From Streptomyces sp. V3I8 (GTDB lineage: Bacteria > Actinomycetota > Actinomycetes > Streptomycetales > Streptomycetaceae), in the NCBI RefSeq assembly GCF_030817535.1, contig NZ_JAUSZL010000002.1:7564001-7628000 (forward strand): a stretch of DNA of 64,000 bases, written 5' to 3'. A program made the position numbers and the translations under genes. The notes under the pieces were generated by a model. The model saw only the letters and a program-made list of their open reading frames with translations, was not told the DNA's origin and did no database searches. Positions 8,498 to 16,957 of this stretch are shown in pieces (the first letter of the stretch is position 1; each line of letters begins with the position of its first letter).

Positions 8498-9367
8498 TCA
8501 GCCCGTGGCCAGCAGCACCGTCCCGACGAGCGCGAGCCCCGCCCCCGCGGCCTGCGCACCCCGCAACCGCTCACCGAGGAAACCGCGCGCCGCGAGGGCC
8601 GTGACCACCGGGTAGAGCGAGGCGAGGACGGCGGCCACGGCGACCGGACCGCGCTGGGCGGCCAGCGCGTACGTGCCGTTGGCGGCGACATCGGCGAGAC
8701 CGACGAACGCGAAGGCCGGCAGGGCCCCCAGGGGGACCTGCCGGCCCCGGGCGATCCGCGGGCGGGCCGGGCCGCCGCGCCGGACACGGACGTACAGGGC
8801 GGTGCCGCCCGTGACGACGTTGGTGACGCGCTGGACGAACAACGCCAGGAAAAGGCCGGTGAGTGTGGACGAGGCCTCGGCGATGAGAGCCATCACCGCG
8901 CCGAAGCCGAACGCCGCGAGCAGGGTGAGCAGGACGGCCCGCCGCTGCACGGGCGCGCCCCTGAACTGCGGGCCGCCCGCCAGCAGGACGCCCACGACTG
9001 CGACCGCGATACCCGCGCACCGCACGGGCCCGGGGCGCTCCCCGAGGACGAGCCCGATCCCCACCGGCACGGCGACCCCGAGCGAACCGAGCGGTGAGAC
9101 GACCCCCATCGGACCGAGCGCGAGCGCCTTGTAGAAGGCCAGCATCGCGACGGGCCCCACGAGCCCTGCCGCCACCGCGAACCACAACCGGGGGCCCGCC
9201 GCGCCCCAGGCCTGTGTCACGAGGACGATCGCGCCCAGGACGAGGGCGGCGACGGTCTGCGAGACGACCACCACCGTCAGCGCGGGGGTGCGCCGCGCCA
9301 GCAGTCCGCCGCCGAAGTCGGCCAGCCCCCACAGGAGGCTGGTGGCCAGGGCGAACAGTGCTGTCAT
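8498..9367 (-). CDS. DMT/EamA family transporter
   Basis: The 289-residue membrane protein has ten hydrophobic segments arranged as two EamA repeats (residues about 2-135 and 150-288), with the N-terminal SLLWGLADFGGG typical of the family. It is expected to export amino acids or similar metabolites; the substrate is unknown. ATG 9367 was preferred over a longer frame that enters the divergent promoter region. It is divergent from an XRE-cupin regulator, a common pairing in which the cupin senses the effector and controls the transporter. GTTC/GAAC palindromes lie in the shared 92-bp gap. Confidence 0.88.
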   Translation of the reverse strand: MTALFALATSLLWGLADFGGGLLARRTPALTVVVVSQTVAALVLGAIVLVTQAWGAAGPRLWFAVAAGLVGPVAMLAFYKALALGPMGVVSPLGSLGVAVPVGIGLVLGERPGPVRCAGIAVAVVGVLLAGGPQFRGAPVQRRAVLLTLLAAFGFGAVMALIAEASSTLTGLFLALFVQRVTNVVTGGTALYVRVRRGGPARPRIARGRQVPLGALPAFAFVGLADVAANGTYALAAQRGPVAVAAVLASLYPVVTALAARGFLGERLRGAQAAGAGLALVGTVLLATG

Positions 9368-9384
9368 CGGGCCCTCGCAGTACA

Positions 9385-9432
9385 GTTCGGTGAACAATCC
9401 GGTGCACCCCACCGTAGTTCAGTCCATTGAAC
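9385..9432. promoter_or_regulatory. Paired GTTC/GAAC palindromes, candidate operators
   Basis: The shared gap holds GTTC-GGT-GAAC (9385-9395) and GTTCA-N6-TGAAC (9417-9432). The second lies just upstream of an AT-rich -10 candidate, TAATAT (9444-9449), that fits the GTG 9460 start of the XRE-cupin gene. Similar half-sites in both suggest one dimeric regulator covering both promoters; the adjacent XRE protein is the obvious candidate. Confidence 0.45.
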
Positions 9433-9459
9433 TCTGTCATCCATAATATTGGACGGAAT

Positions 9460-10032
9460 GTGTCGGACCTCGATCTGCTGACCCAGTCACTGGCGCGCAA
9501 CGTCAAGCGCTGGCGCACCGAGCGCGGCTTCACCCTGGACACGCTCGCCGCCCGCGCCGCGGTCAGCCGCGGCATGCTCATCCAGATCGAGCAGGCCCGG
9601 ACCAATCCCAGCCTCGGTACCGTCGTCAAGATCGGCGACGCGCTCGGCATCAGCATCACCACCCTGCTCGACTACGAGCAGGGCCCGAAGGTCCGGATCG
9701 TCCCGGCCGAGCAGGCCGTCCGGCTCTGGCACACCGACGCCGGCAGCTACAACCGTCTCCTCGCGGGCACGGAGGCGCCCGGTCCGCTGGAGATGTGGGA
9801 CTGGCTGCTGATGCCGGGCGAGGGCAGCCCCTCGGACCCGCACCCCACGGGCACGGTCGAACTCATCCACGTGACGAAGGGGGAGCTGGCGCTCACCGTC
9901 GACGGCGTGGAGTACCGCGTCCCGGCCGGCGCGAGCGCCTCCTTCGAGGCCAACACCCCCCACACGTACGGCAACGCCGGTGACGTGCCGGTGGAGATGG
10001 TCATGGCCGTGTCGGTCCCCGGCGTGCACTGA
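9460..10032 (+). CDS. XRE family regulator with C-terminal cupin domain
   Basis: A 190-residue transcription factor. Residues about 8-65 form an XRE helix-turn-helix (AARAAVSRGMLIQIEQARTN); residues about 115-188 form a cupin barrel (HPTGTVELIHVTKGELALTV; VPAGASASFEANTPHTYGN) that would bind a small ligand or metal through its His residues. Such proteins usually repress a neighbouring transporter or catabolic gene, so the divergent DMT gene is the likely target. GTG 9460 is preferred over TTG 9427, because the longer version would place coding sequence over the inverted repeat and the TAATAT -10 candidate. Confidence 0.88.
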   Translation: MSDLDLLTQSLARNVKRWRTERGFTLDTLAARAAVSRGMLIQIEQARTNPSLGTVVKIGDALGISITTLLDYEQGPKVRIVPAEQAVRLWHTDAGSYNRLLAGTEAPGPLEMWDWLLMPGEGSPSDPHPTGTVELIHVTKGELALTVDGVEYRVPAGASASFEANTPHTYGNAGDVPVEMVMAVSVPGVH

Positions 10033-10142
10033 GGCGCCTGCGGGCTCTTCGGAGGGGCTCGGTGATCCGCGCCGGGACCCGCGGTGAAGAGGTGTGCCGG
10101 GCCTGCGGCGGCGGCCGTTCGCACGGCTGTTAGCGTGCGCTC

Positions 10143-10700
10143 ATGCGCGCACCCATCGGACACTTCGACGACGCCACGCCCGCTCCCGAACGCCTCGACG
10201 TGCTGACCGGCCCGGTCGCCGACGCCGTACGCGGCTGGCGCGGCGGCGTCCCCGCCGAGCAGATCGTGTACGTCGACACCGAGCCCGAGTGGGCCGACAC
10301 CGCCACCTTCCTCGAGCACTACGGGCCGGAACTCCTGGACCGGTCGGCGAACTGCGTGGTCGTCGCGGGCAGGCGCGGCGGTGCGACCACGCTCGCCGCC
10401 TGCGTGGTGCCGTCCGCCACCCGCGTCGACGTCAACGGCGTGGTCCGGCGTCAGCTCGGTGCCCGCAAGGCGTCGTTCGCGCCGATGGACACGGCGACCG
10501 GCGAGACCGGCATGGAGTACGGCGGCATCACCCCGATCGGACTGCCCGCCGACTGGCCCGTGCTGATCGACTCGGCCGTCGTCGACCTGCCGTACGTGCT
10601 GGTGGGCAGCGGGCGGCGACGCGGAAAGCTCCTCGTGCCCGGGAAGGCTTTCGCGGAGCTGCCGAACGCCGTGGTGCTGGAAGGACTCGGGGTCGACTGA
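10143..10700 (+). CDS. YbaK/prolyl-tRNA deacylase-like editing domain protein
   Basis: A 185-residue protein of the YbaK/ProX family. These are free-standing editing domains that hydrolyse mischarged aminoacyl-tRNAs such as Ala- or Cys-tRNA(Pro). The domain spans residues about 35-180, with the conserved Lys in GARKASFAPMD and the GGITPIGLP loop typical of the family. The -10-like TAGCGT (10131-10136) ends exactly six bases before ATG and no Shine-Dalgarno is visible, so the mRNA is probably leaderless. Its stop codon lies within the first unit of a short tandem repeat. The specific tRNA substrate is not predictable. Confidence 0.85.
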   Translation: MRAPIGHFDDATPAPERLDVLTGPVADAVRGWRGGVPAEQIVYVDTEPEWADTATFLEHYGPELLDRSANCVVVAGRRGGATTLAACVVPSATRVDVNGVVRRQLGARKASFAPMDTATGETGMEYGGITPIGLPADWPVLIDSAVVDLPYVLVGSGRRRGKLLVPGKAFAELPNAVVLEGLGVD

Positions 10701-10786
10701 CCTCCCCGTCCTGACCTCCCCGTCCCGGCTTCCGTCCTGACCTCCCCGTCTCGGCTTCCGTCCCGACCTCCGTCCTGACCTCCGGC
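10697..10786. repeat. Mixed 14/12-bp tandem repeat after the YbaK-like gene
   Basis: The units CTGACCTCCCCGTC (10697, 10711, 10737) alternate with 12-bp relatives (CCGGCTTCCGTC at 10725, TCGGCTTCCGTC at 10751, CCGACCTCCGTC at 10763). The first unit includes the TGA stop of the preceding gene. The purine/pyrimidine asymmetry is strong. No gene overlaps it. Confidence 0.8.
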
Positions 10787-10838
10787 GGGACTTCTCCGGA
10801 GCTCCCGCGGGTCAACCGGCCGTGAGGCGGACCGGCGT

Positions 10839-11263
10839 GTGGTGGGCCGCACCCCGGGCGAGGAGCGGTTCGCCCTCGTCGCCGAACTCCTGGCCCTGCT
10901 GGGGACCGCACCAGGCTCGTCCTGCTGCACGCCCCGGCCGAGGGCGAGGCGGACGTCACGACGCTGACCGAGCGGTGCGGCGCGGCCCGTCCGGCCGTCG
11001 GCCAGCACCTGGCCCGACTGCGGCCGGCGGGTCTCGTCAACACGCGCAAGGCGGGCCGCCGGGTGATCTATTCGCTGCGCGACGGGCACCTGCGGCGGGT
11101 CGTGGACGAGGCCCTGGAGCTGGCCGGCCACCGGCTGCGCGACCGGCCGGCGCACGACTGGGCGGCCCCGCCCGCCGTCCTGTTTGGGGCCCGTTCCCCG
11201 GGTACTCGGGGCGCGAGCCCCAGCCCGCCTCCGGGCGCGGAGGGCGGGAGCGGGAGATGCTGA
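10839..11263 (+). pseudogene. ArsR-type HTH regulator broken by a frameshift
   Basis: From GTG 10839 the frame reads VVGRTPGEERFALVAELLAL, then changes register at the GGGG run 10901-10904. Using one base fewer restores DRTRLVLLHAPAEGEADVTT and the winged-helix core TERCGAARPAVGQHLARLR, then GLVNTRKAGRRVIYSLRDGH, ending at 11263. This is a complete ArsR/SmtB fold except for one missing G. Either the gene is a recent pseudogene or the G-run was miscalled. No metal-binding Cys pair (CVC box) is seen in the DNA-recognition region. It lies 88 nt upstream of a VOC gene, which it may have controlled. Confidence 0.7.
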
Positions 11264-11350
11264 GGGGGACGGAATCACGGCCCGGCGCCGCTTTCGACGC
11301 CGCCGGACGTCCGGCCACGCCCTCGGCACGAATTCAGGAACGGTACTGCC

Positions 11351-12148
11351 ATGAACAGCGACGCAAAAGTCCGCAACGACGTCGTCTCCAGCCACTCGGT
11401 GGCGGGTGCCCCGTGCTGGGTCAGCCTGACGGCCCGGGACCAGCAGGCCGCCGAGGACTTCTACGGGGCGGTGCTCGGCTGGCGCTTCCGGACGGCCTCG
11501 CTGATGGACCGCTTCCGGATCGCCTACGCGGACGGGGTGCCCGTCGCGGGCATCGCCGCCGTGGCCTCCAGGTGGCAGATGGCCGTCACCTGGACCCCGT
11601 ACTTCGCCGTGGAGAGCGCCGACGAGGCGGTGGCCCGCGGTCAGGAGCGCGGCGGCACGACCGCGGTCGGCCCGATCGGTTTCCCGCCGGGCCGGGCGGC
11701 CCTGCTGGCGGACCGCGACGGAGCCGTCTTCGGCATCTGGGAGGGCCGGCTGGTGGTCGGCTGGGAGACCTGGCGGCGGGCCGCCCCCGCTTTCCTGCGG
11801 CTGCACACGCGCAACGCCTTCGACGCCGCCATGTTCTACGGCGAGGTGCTGCGGTGGGCGACCGCGCGACCCGGCTGCTGCGAGGTGCACTACGACGGCG
11901 ACGAGGTGGTCCTGCGCAGCGAGGGCGACGTGGTGGCCCGTATCCACTCGGGCGCGGTGGAGGCGGCCCCCGACCCGACGATCCGGCCGCACTGGCAGGT
12001 CCACTTCGCGGTCGCCGACGTCGACGCCTGTGTCCGTGCCGCGCTGTCCCACGGGGGCACGGTCCAGGACGGGGCGAGTGCCACGGAGGCGGTGCTGCGC
12101 GACCCCGACGGGGCCCAGTTCACGATCACGTCCAAGCCACAGTCGTGA
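11351..12148 (+). CDS. VOC superfamily protein with two glyoxalase-like domains
   Basis: The 265-residue protein has two vicinal-oxygen-chelate domains: residues about 18-130 (CWVSLTARDQQAAEDFYGAV) and about 145-260 (LRLHTRNAFDAAMFYGEVL; DPDGAQFTI). Double-VOC proteins of this size in Streptomyces include hydroxylases and resistance-type binding proteins; the metal ligands are only partly recognisable, so a binding role is as likely as catalysis. GGAACGG lies upstream of ATG at a workable distance. It follows the broken ArsR gene and has no other operon partner. Confidence 0.82.
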   Translation: MNSDAKVRNDVVSSHSVAGAPCWVSLTARDQQAAEDFYGAVLGWRFRTASLMDRFRIAYADGVPVAGIAAVASRWQMAVTWTPYFAVESADEAVARGQERGGTTAVGPIGFPPGRAALLADRDGAVFGIWEGRLVVGWETWRRAAPAFLRLHTRNAFDAAMFYGEVLRWATARPGCCEVHYDGDEVVLRSEGDVVARIHSGAVEAAPDPTIRPHWQVHFAVADVDACVRAALSHGGTVQDGASATEAVLRDPDGAQFTITSKPQS

Positions 12149-12317
12149 GAGCGCGTCACCAGAACGGGTCCTTCCGGCTCAAAGAAGTCCGTCTGTGACC
12201 GGAAGTAACCGGTCGGGCGCATCGTTAACTGCAATTTGAACGAAACCCCTTGCTTCCGCCCCGTCACGGCACGTACATCTGTCCCCGCACAGTCCAATTT
12301 CGGGGGGATGTTGGCAT

Positions 12318-13196
12318 ATGCAAGGTACGGTCGACGGATTCAGTTATGGCATGGTCACGCCGCTCACGGCCTATGTCATGGCCTGTCTGGGAGCCGCTCT
12401 GGGGCTGCGCTGCGTCACCCGGTCCCTGCACGACGACAGGTCGTGGAAACCGGGCTGGCTCGCGCTCGGCGCGGCCTCGATCGGCTGCGGGATCTGGACG
12501 ATGCACTTCATCGCGATGATCGGGTTCCAGGTCGAGGAGAGCGACATCCGCTACGACGTCGGCCTGACGGTCCTCAGCCTCCTGGTGGCGATCGCCGTGG
12601 TCGGTATCGGCGTGTTCGCCGTCGGCTACCGCGGCGCGGGCACCACGACCCTGCTCGTCGCGGGCGTCTTCACCGGCCTCGGTGTCGCGGCCATGCACTA
12701 CATCGGCATGGCCGCCATCCGTCTGAACGGCGGCCTGCGGTACGACACCGCCACCGTCGCGCTGTCCGTCCTGATCGCCCTCGTCGCGGCGACCGCCGCG
12801 CTCTGGGCGGCGGTCGCGATCCGCGGCTTCCTGACCAGCCTCGGTGCGAGCCTGGTCATGGGAGGCGCCGTGTCCGGAATGCACTACACGGGCATGGCGG
12901 CCGTCAGCGTGCACCTGCACGGCGCGGTAGGCGGACCGGGCACGGGCGGTTCCGCCCACTCGCTCCTGCTGCCGATGCTCATCGGCCCGGTCCTCTTCCT
13001 GGTGCTCGCCGCGGTGGTCGTGATGTTCGACCCGCTGCTGGTCCTCGGGGACGGCGACTGGAACCGGACCGCGTCCCGCCGGGCACCCGCTTCCCGTACG
13101 GACCGGCCCGCCTGGTCCGGCGGCTCGGCCTTCGAACCGCCGCCGCGCCGGGTCAGCCCAGGCGGGGAATCTCGATCGCCGGGCAGCGGTCCATGA
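12318..13196 (+). CDS. MHYT-domain integral membrane sensor
   Basis: A 292-residue protein with seven predicted membrane helices and three MHYT-type signatures on the outer face: TMHFIAM, AMHYIGMAA and GMHYTGMAA. MHYT domains are thought to sense diatomic gases or copper through the conserved Met/His/Tyr residues. There is no attached GGDEF, kinase or HTH output domain, only a short Arg-rich cytoplasmic tail, so it must signal through a partner or act as a binding protein. A GGGGGGA ribosome-binding sequence precedes ATG 12318. The 3' end overlaps the convergent CoA-binding gene by 44 nt. Confidence 0.88.
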   Translation: MQGTVDGFSYGMVTPLTAYVMACLGAALGLRCVTRSLHDDRSWKPGWLALGAASIGCGIWTMHFIAMIGFQVEESDIRYDVGLTVLSLLVAIAVVGIGVFAVGYRGAGTTTLLVAGVFTGLGVAAMHYIGMAAIRLNGGLRYDTATVALSVLIALVAATAALWAAVAIRGFLTSLGASLVMGGAVSGMHYTGMAAVSVHLHGAVGGPGTGGSAHSLLLPMLIGPVLFLVLAAVVVMFDPLLVLGDGDWNRTASRRAPASRTDRPAWSGGSAFEPPPRRVSPGGESRSPGSGP

Positions 13197-13560
13197 CCAT
13201 GTCGAGACCGGCCGTCCGGGTGCGTTCGTAGGCGCCCTCGTCGATCACGCCGAGCTGGAACCAGACGGCCCCGGCGCCGATGGCGACCGCCTCGTCGGCG
13301 ACGGAGCCCGCGAGGTCGCTGTTGACGAACACGTCGACGACGTCGACCGGGAAGGGGATGTCGGCCAGGGAGGCGTACCCCTTCTCCCCGTGGACCGTCT
13401 CGGCCTTCGGGTGGACCGGGACCACCCGCTTGCCGTAGCGCTTGAGCACGGCCGCGACGCCGTACGCGGCGCGCCCCTCGTTCGACGAGAGACCGACGAC
13501 CGCCCAGGTGTCGCCGCGCTAGGTGAGGATCTTGCGGATCGTTGCCGGATCGCCGTACAC
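13153..13560 (-). pseudogene. CoA-binding (YccU-like) protein with in-frame TAG
   Basis: The reading frame starts at GTG 13560 behind a good GGAGG and encodes a 135-residue Rossmann-type CoA-binding domain (TWAVVGLSSNEGRAAYGV; VVPVHPKAETVHGEKGYASL; GAGAVWFQLGVIDEGA). Codon 14 is TAG (13519-13521), where relatives carry Gln or Glu; a single C-to-T change of CAG explains it. All downstream sequence is intact and collinear. Restart at an internal GTG (13449) would remove the first beta strand and the nucleotide-binding loop. It is therefore a recent nonsense pseudogene, a suppressible stop, or a base-call error. Family members may bind CoA, but their physiological role is unclear. Confidence 0.75.
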
Positions 13561-13567
13561 GAGGGGC

Positions 13568-13600
13568 CTCCTGGACTTGCGTGGACTTGCGTGGACTTAC
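13568..13600. repeat. Three copies of TGGACTTGCG-like decamer
   Basis: TGGACTTGCG occurs twice and TGGACTTACG once in tandem, directly upstream of the broken CoA-binding gene and next to its ribosome-binding site. It is short, and I attach no function to it. Confidence 0.6.
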
Positions 13601-13760
13601 GGACGGGTGCTGTTGCGCCCGACAACAGCGGGCGCGGCACGCTGATTCCCGCACGGTGCCCGACACGTGTCCGCCGCGGTGTCCGGCAACGGTCCGCCGA
13701 GGCGCCCGACGGATGTCCGCGACGGTGCCCGCGCACCGCCGCCCCGGCCCGAAAACCGCC

Positions 13761-13936
13761 GTGATAGCTTGCGGAAGCCAGTCGAACCCATGTACGTGGG
13801 TCAGGGAATCCGGTGCGAATCCGGAGCTGACGCGCAGCGGTGAGGGTGACGGGCGGGGCATCGGCCACTGGACCGGAACGACGGTCCGGGAAGGCGCTCC
13901 GTCCGGGTGAACCCGAGTCCGAAGACCTGCTGGCGG
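13761..13936 (+). ncRNA. Cobalamin riboswitch
   Basis: The order of conserved blocks matches the cobalamin aptamer of actinobacteria: AGCCAGTCGAACCC (about 13776-13789), GGGAATCCGGTGCGAATCCG (13804-13823), the B12-box equivalent GAGCTGACGCGCAGCGGTGA (13824-13843), and the 3' block CCGAAGACCTGC (13919-13930). It lies in the leader of a three-gene ABC importer. The 80 nt between aptamer and start contain the GAGGA ribosome-binding site (14003-14007), so translational control is likely. High adenosylcobalamin would then shut the importer off. Confidence 0.92.
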
Positions 13937-14015
13937 CCTCCGCGGTCACCGGACGGCGGGGGAGCACCGTACGACCGGGCTCCGCGTCCGAGCCCTCGAC
14001 GCCCGAGGAACTTCC

Positions 14016-15041
14016 GTGCCCTTCGCACGCCCCGCCCGCCCCGCTGCCCTGCTCCTGTGCGGCGCCGTCCTGCTGACCGGCTGCGGAGCGGCCGACCCGC
14101 CCGGTGCCGAGGCCGGAGCGGCCGCCGTCACCCTGGACGACTGCGGCCACACCGTACGCGTGGAGTCCCCGCCCCGGCGGGCCGTGGCCCTCAACCAGGG
14201 TGCCGCCGAGATCATGCTGTCGCTGGGTCTCGCCGACCGCATGGCCGGCACCGCGACCTGGACCGATCCCGTGCTGAAGGGCCTGGAGAAGGCCGATGCG
14301 CAGGTGCCGCGCATCGCCGACAACAGCCCCTCCTTCGAACGGGTCCTGGACGCCGACCCCGACTTCGTGGCCGCCTCGTTCGCGTCCACGCTCGGCAAGG
14401 GAGGCGTCGCCACCCGGGAGCAGTTCGAGAAGCTCGGCGTACCCGCGTACGTCGCGCCCTCCGACTGCGCGGGCAAGGACAACACCGGAGACGGCGACGG
14501 CGCCCGCGCGAAACCGCTCGGCATCGACGCCGTCTACGGCGAGATACACGACCTGGCCAGGATCTTCGGCGTCGAGGACAGGGGCGACGAGCTCGTCGCC
14601 GGACTGGAGCGGCGGATGGCGAAGGCCACCTCGGGCGTCGACGCCTCCGGCGTCTCCCTCCTCTTCTGGTTCGCCAACTCCGCGTCGCCCTACATGGCGG
14701 GCTGCTGCGGATCCCCCGGCATCATGACCCGGGCGCTGGGCGCGAGGAACGTCTTCGACGACACCCACGAGGAATGGCCCCAGATCAACTGGGAGACGGT
14801 GGCCGACCGCGACCCCGACGTCCTGGTCATCGGCGACCTGACCCGCAGGTCGCAGACCGCCGAGTCCGCGAGGAAGAAGATCGAGTTCCTGGAGTCCGAC
14901 CCGGTCACCAGGAACATGACCGCCGTCAGGAAGAAGCGGTACGTCCTGCTCAGCGGACAGGCGCTGAACCCGACCATCCGTACCGTCGAGGGCGTCGAGC
15001 GGGTGGCCGCCGCCCTGCGGGAGTTCGGGCTCGCGGGGTGA
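14016..15041 (+). CDS. ABC importer substrate-binding lipoprotein (corrinoid, predicted)
   Basis: A 341-residue lipoprotein. The signal sequence ends in a lipobox LLTGC (Cys about residue 23), followed by a class III periplasmic-binding fold of the FecB/BtuF type (RAVALNQGAAEIMLSLGLAD; RDPDVLVIGD). GTG 14016 follows GAGGA at good spacing. The cobalamin riboswitch upstream argues for cobalamin or another corrinoid as cargo. Homologues are sometimes labelled F420-0 transporter binding proteins from phylogenetic profiling; the riboswitch does not support that label here. The unusual SPYMAGCCGSPG segment could bind a metal or ligand. It is first gene of an overlapping three-gene operon. Confidence 0.88.
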   Translation: MPFARPARPAALLLCGAVLLTGCGAADPPGAEAGAAAVTLDDCGHTVRVESPPRRAVALNQGAAEIMLSLGLADRMAGTATWTDPVLKGLEKADAQVPRIADNSPSFERVLDADPDFVAASFASTLGKGGVATREQFEKLGVPAYVAPSDCAGKDNTGDGDGARAKPLGIDAVYGEIHDLARIFGVEDRGDELVAGLERRMAKATSGVDASGVSLLFWFANSASPYMAGCCGSPGIMTRALGARNVFDDTHEEWPQINWETVADRDPDVLVIGDLTRRSQTAESARKKIEFLESDPVTRNMTAVRKKRYVLLSGQALNPTIRTVEGVERVAAALREFGLAG

Positions 15042-16054
15042 CCCGGCCGCGCGTGGGAACACTCTGCGCGGCCGGTGGGGCCCTGCTCGTCGGCTCCGTC
15101 GCCCTCGCGATCACGATCGGCCCCGCGGACATCGGTGTCGGTGACGTCTGGTCCGTGGTCGCGGCCCATCTCGGCCGGGGCGGCACGCGGTTGAGCCCCG
15201 TCCGGGACGGGATCGTCTGGCAGCTGCGGCTGCCGCGCACCCTCCTGGCCGCCGTCTGCGGCGCCGGACTGGCCGTGTGCGGCGCGGTCATGCAGTCCCT
15301 GCTGCGCAACCCCCTCGCCGACCCGTTCGTCCTCGGGGTGTCCTCGGGCGCCTCCACCGGCGCGGTCCTCGTGGTCGTCCTCGGGGCCGGCGGCGGCCTG
15401 CTGTCCGTGTCCGGGGGCGCGTTCCTCGGCGCGCTCCTCTCGTTCGGTCTGGTCCTGCTGCTCAGCCACACCCTCGGCGGGACGACGGACCGGGTCGTGC
15501 TCAGCGGCGTCGCCGCGATGCAGCTCTTCTCCGCCCTCACCTCCTTCGTCGTGATGACCGCCGCCGACGCCGAGACCACCCGGGGCGTGCTGTTCTGGCT
15601 GCTCGGCTCGCTGGGCGGCGTCGGCTGGACCGACGTCTGGGTCTGCGCCGCGGTGCTGGCGGTCGCCCTGGTGGTCTGCCTGGCGTACGCGCGCACGCTC
15701 GACGCGTTCGCCTTCGGCCAGGACGCCGCCGCAAGCCTCGGGGTGTCCGTGGCCCGCACCCGGCTGGTGCTGCTGTGCGCGACGGCCCTCCTGACGGCCG
15801 CGCTGGTCAGCTCGGCGGGCGCCATCGGCTTCGTGGGCCTCGTCCTGCCGCACGCGGCCCGGGCGCTGGTGGGCTCCGGCCACGCGCGGCTGCTGCCGGT
15901 CGCCGCCCTCACCGGCGCGGTGTTCCTGGTGTGGGTGGACACCCTGGCCCGTACCGTCCTCGATCCCCAGGAGGTGCCCGTCGGCGTGGTCACCTCGCTC
16001 ATCGGCGTACCGGTGTTCGTACTGGTGCTGTACCGGACCCGGAGGACGCGATGA
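15038..16054 (+). CDS. FecCD/BtuC-type ABC permease
   Basis: The 338-residue membrane protein has nine to ten hydrophobic helices and the family landmarks RLPRTLLAAVCGAGLAVCGA, QSLLRNPLADPFVLGVSSGA and GFVGLVLPHAAR, the last being the ATPase-coupling region. It forms the channel of a corrinoid/siderophore-type importer. The GTG start overlaps the stop of the binding-protein gene (GTGA, 15038-15041), so it is translationally coupled and shares the riboswitch. Its stop overlaps the ATPase start in the same way. It is probably a homodimer, as no second permease gene is present. Confidence 0.92.
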   Translation: MTRPRVGTLCAAGGALLVGSVALAITIGPADIGVGDVWSVVAAHLGRGGTRLSPVRDGIVWQLRLPRTLLAAVCGAGLAVCGAVMQSLLRNPLADPFVLGVSSGASTGAVLVVVLGAGGGLLSVSGGAFLGALLSFGLVLLLSHTLGGTTDRVVLSGVAAMQLFSALTSFVVMTAADAETTRGVLFWLLGSLGGVGWTDVWVCAAVLAVALVVCLAYARTLDAFAFGQDAAASLGVSVARTRLVLLCATALLTAALVSSAGAIGFVGLVLPHAARALVGSGHARLLPVAALTGAVFLVWVDTLARTVLDPQEVPVGVVTSLIGVPVFVLVLYRTRRTR

Positions 16055-16911
16055 CGAGCGCGCACACCGACGGCGCCGCGAAGGAGGCGGCCGTACCGGC
16101 TGCGGGACTCCGGGCCCGGCGCGTCACCCGTACCGCCGACGGCCGCGTCATCCTGGACGGCGTCAGCATCGGCCCCGCCCCCGGCGCCACCGTCGGCCTC
16201 CTCGGCCCGAACGGTTCCGGCAAGTCCACCCTCCTGCGGCTGCTCGCCGGCGTCCTCGCCCCGGCCTCGGGCGTCGTCACCCTCGACGGCCGCCCGCTCG
16301 CCGACCTGGGCCGCCGCGACATCGCCCGCCGTGTCGCGGTGGTCGAGCAACAGGCCGACACACAGGTCGAGTTGAGCGTCCTGGACGTCGTACGCCTCGG
16401 CCGTGTCCCGCACCGCCGCGCCTGGACACCCCCGTCCGGCGCCGACGAGAAGGCCGTCCGGGAGGCGCTGGCCCGCACCGGCCTCACCGACCGCGCCCGC
16501 CAGTCGTGGCACACCCTCTCCGGCGGCGAACGCCAACGCGTGCAGATCGCCCGCGCCCTGGCCCAGGAACCCCGCGAACTTCTCCTGGACGAACCGACCA
16601 ACCACCTCGACATCCAGCACCAGCTCGACCTGCTGACCCTCGTCACCTCGCTCCCGGTCACCAGCGTCGTCGCCCTGCACGACCTGAACCTCGCGGCGAT
16701 GTACTGCGACCAACTCGTCGTCCTGCGCGAGGGATCCGTGGTGGCCGCCGGAACCCCGGGCGACGTCCTCACCGAGGAGCTCATCGCCGGGGTGTACGGA
16801 GTCCGGGCCGCCGTGACGCGCGAGGGCGCCGACGGACGGCCGCACGTGCGCTTCCTGGGCACCGTGGACCGGCCGCCGGCCCGGGATCCCGCGAACACGT
16901 GTCCGCAATGA
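16051..16911 (+). CDS. ABC importer ATPase, BtuD/FecE type
   Basis: A 286-residue nucleotide-binding subunit. It has Walker A GPNGSGKST (about residue 53), a Q-loop region EQQADTQVEL, signature LSGGERQR, Walker B LLLDEP and the switch His in ALHDLN. It starts in the permease stop (ATGA) and completes the riboswitch-controlled operon. The N-terminal 20 residues before the domain and the Pro-rich C-terminus are extra. A short gap (46 nt) follows, with a separate promoter candidate for the next gene. Confidence 0.93.
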   Translation: MTSAHTDGAAKEAAVPAAGLRARRVTRTADGRVILDGVSIGPAPGATVGLLGPNGSGKSTLLRLLAGVLAPASGVVTLDGRPLADLGRRDIARRVAVVEQQADTQVELSVLDVVRLGRVPHRRAWTPPSGADEKAVREALARTGLTDRARQSWHTLSGGERQRVQIARALAQEPRELLLDEPTNHLDIQHQLDLLTLVTSLPVTSVVALHDLNLAAMYCDQLVVLREGSVVAAGTPGDVLTEELIAGVYGVRAAVTREGADGRPHVRFLGTVDRPPARDPANTCPQ

Positions 16912-16957
16912 CGCGGGCATCCCTGCGCGACCGCCCGCGCCCGCCTACGCTCAGCCT

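Noticed and set aside
10822..12198. 458-codon frame covering the ArsR relic and the VOC gene
   Set aside because: Wrong frame for both; the VOC gene and the ArsR relic explain the sequence better.
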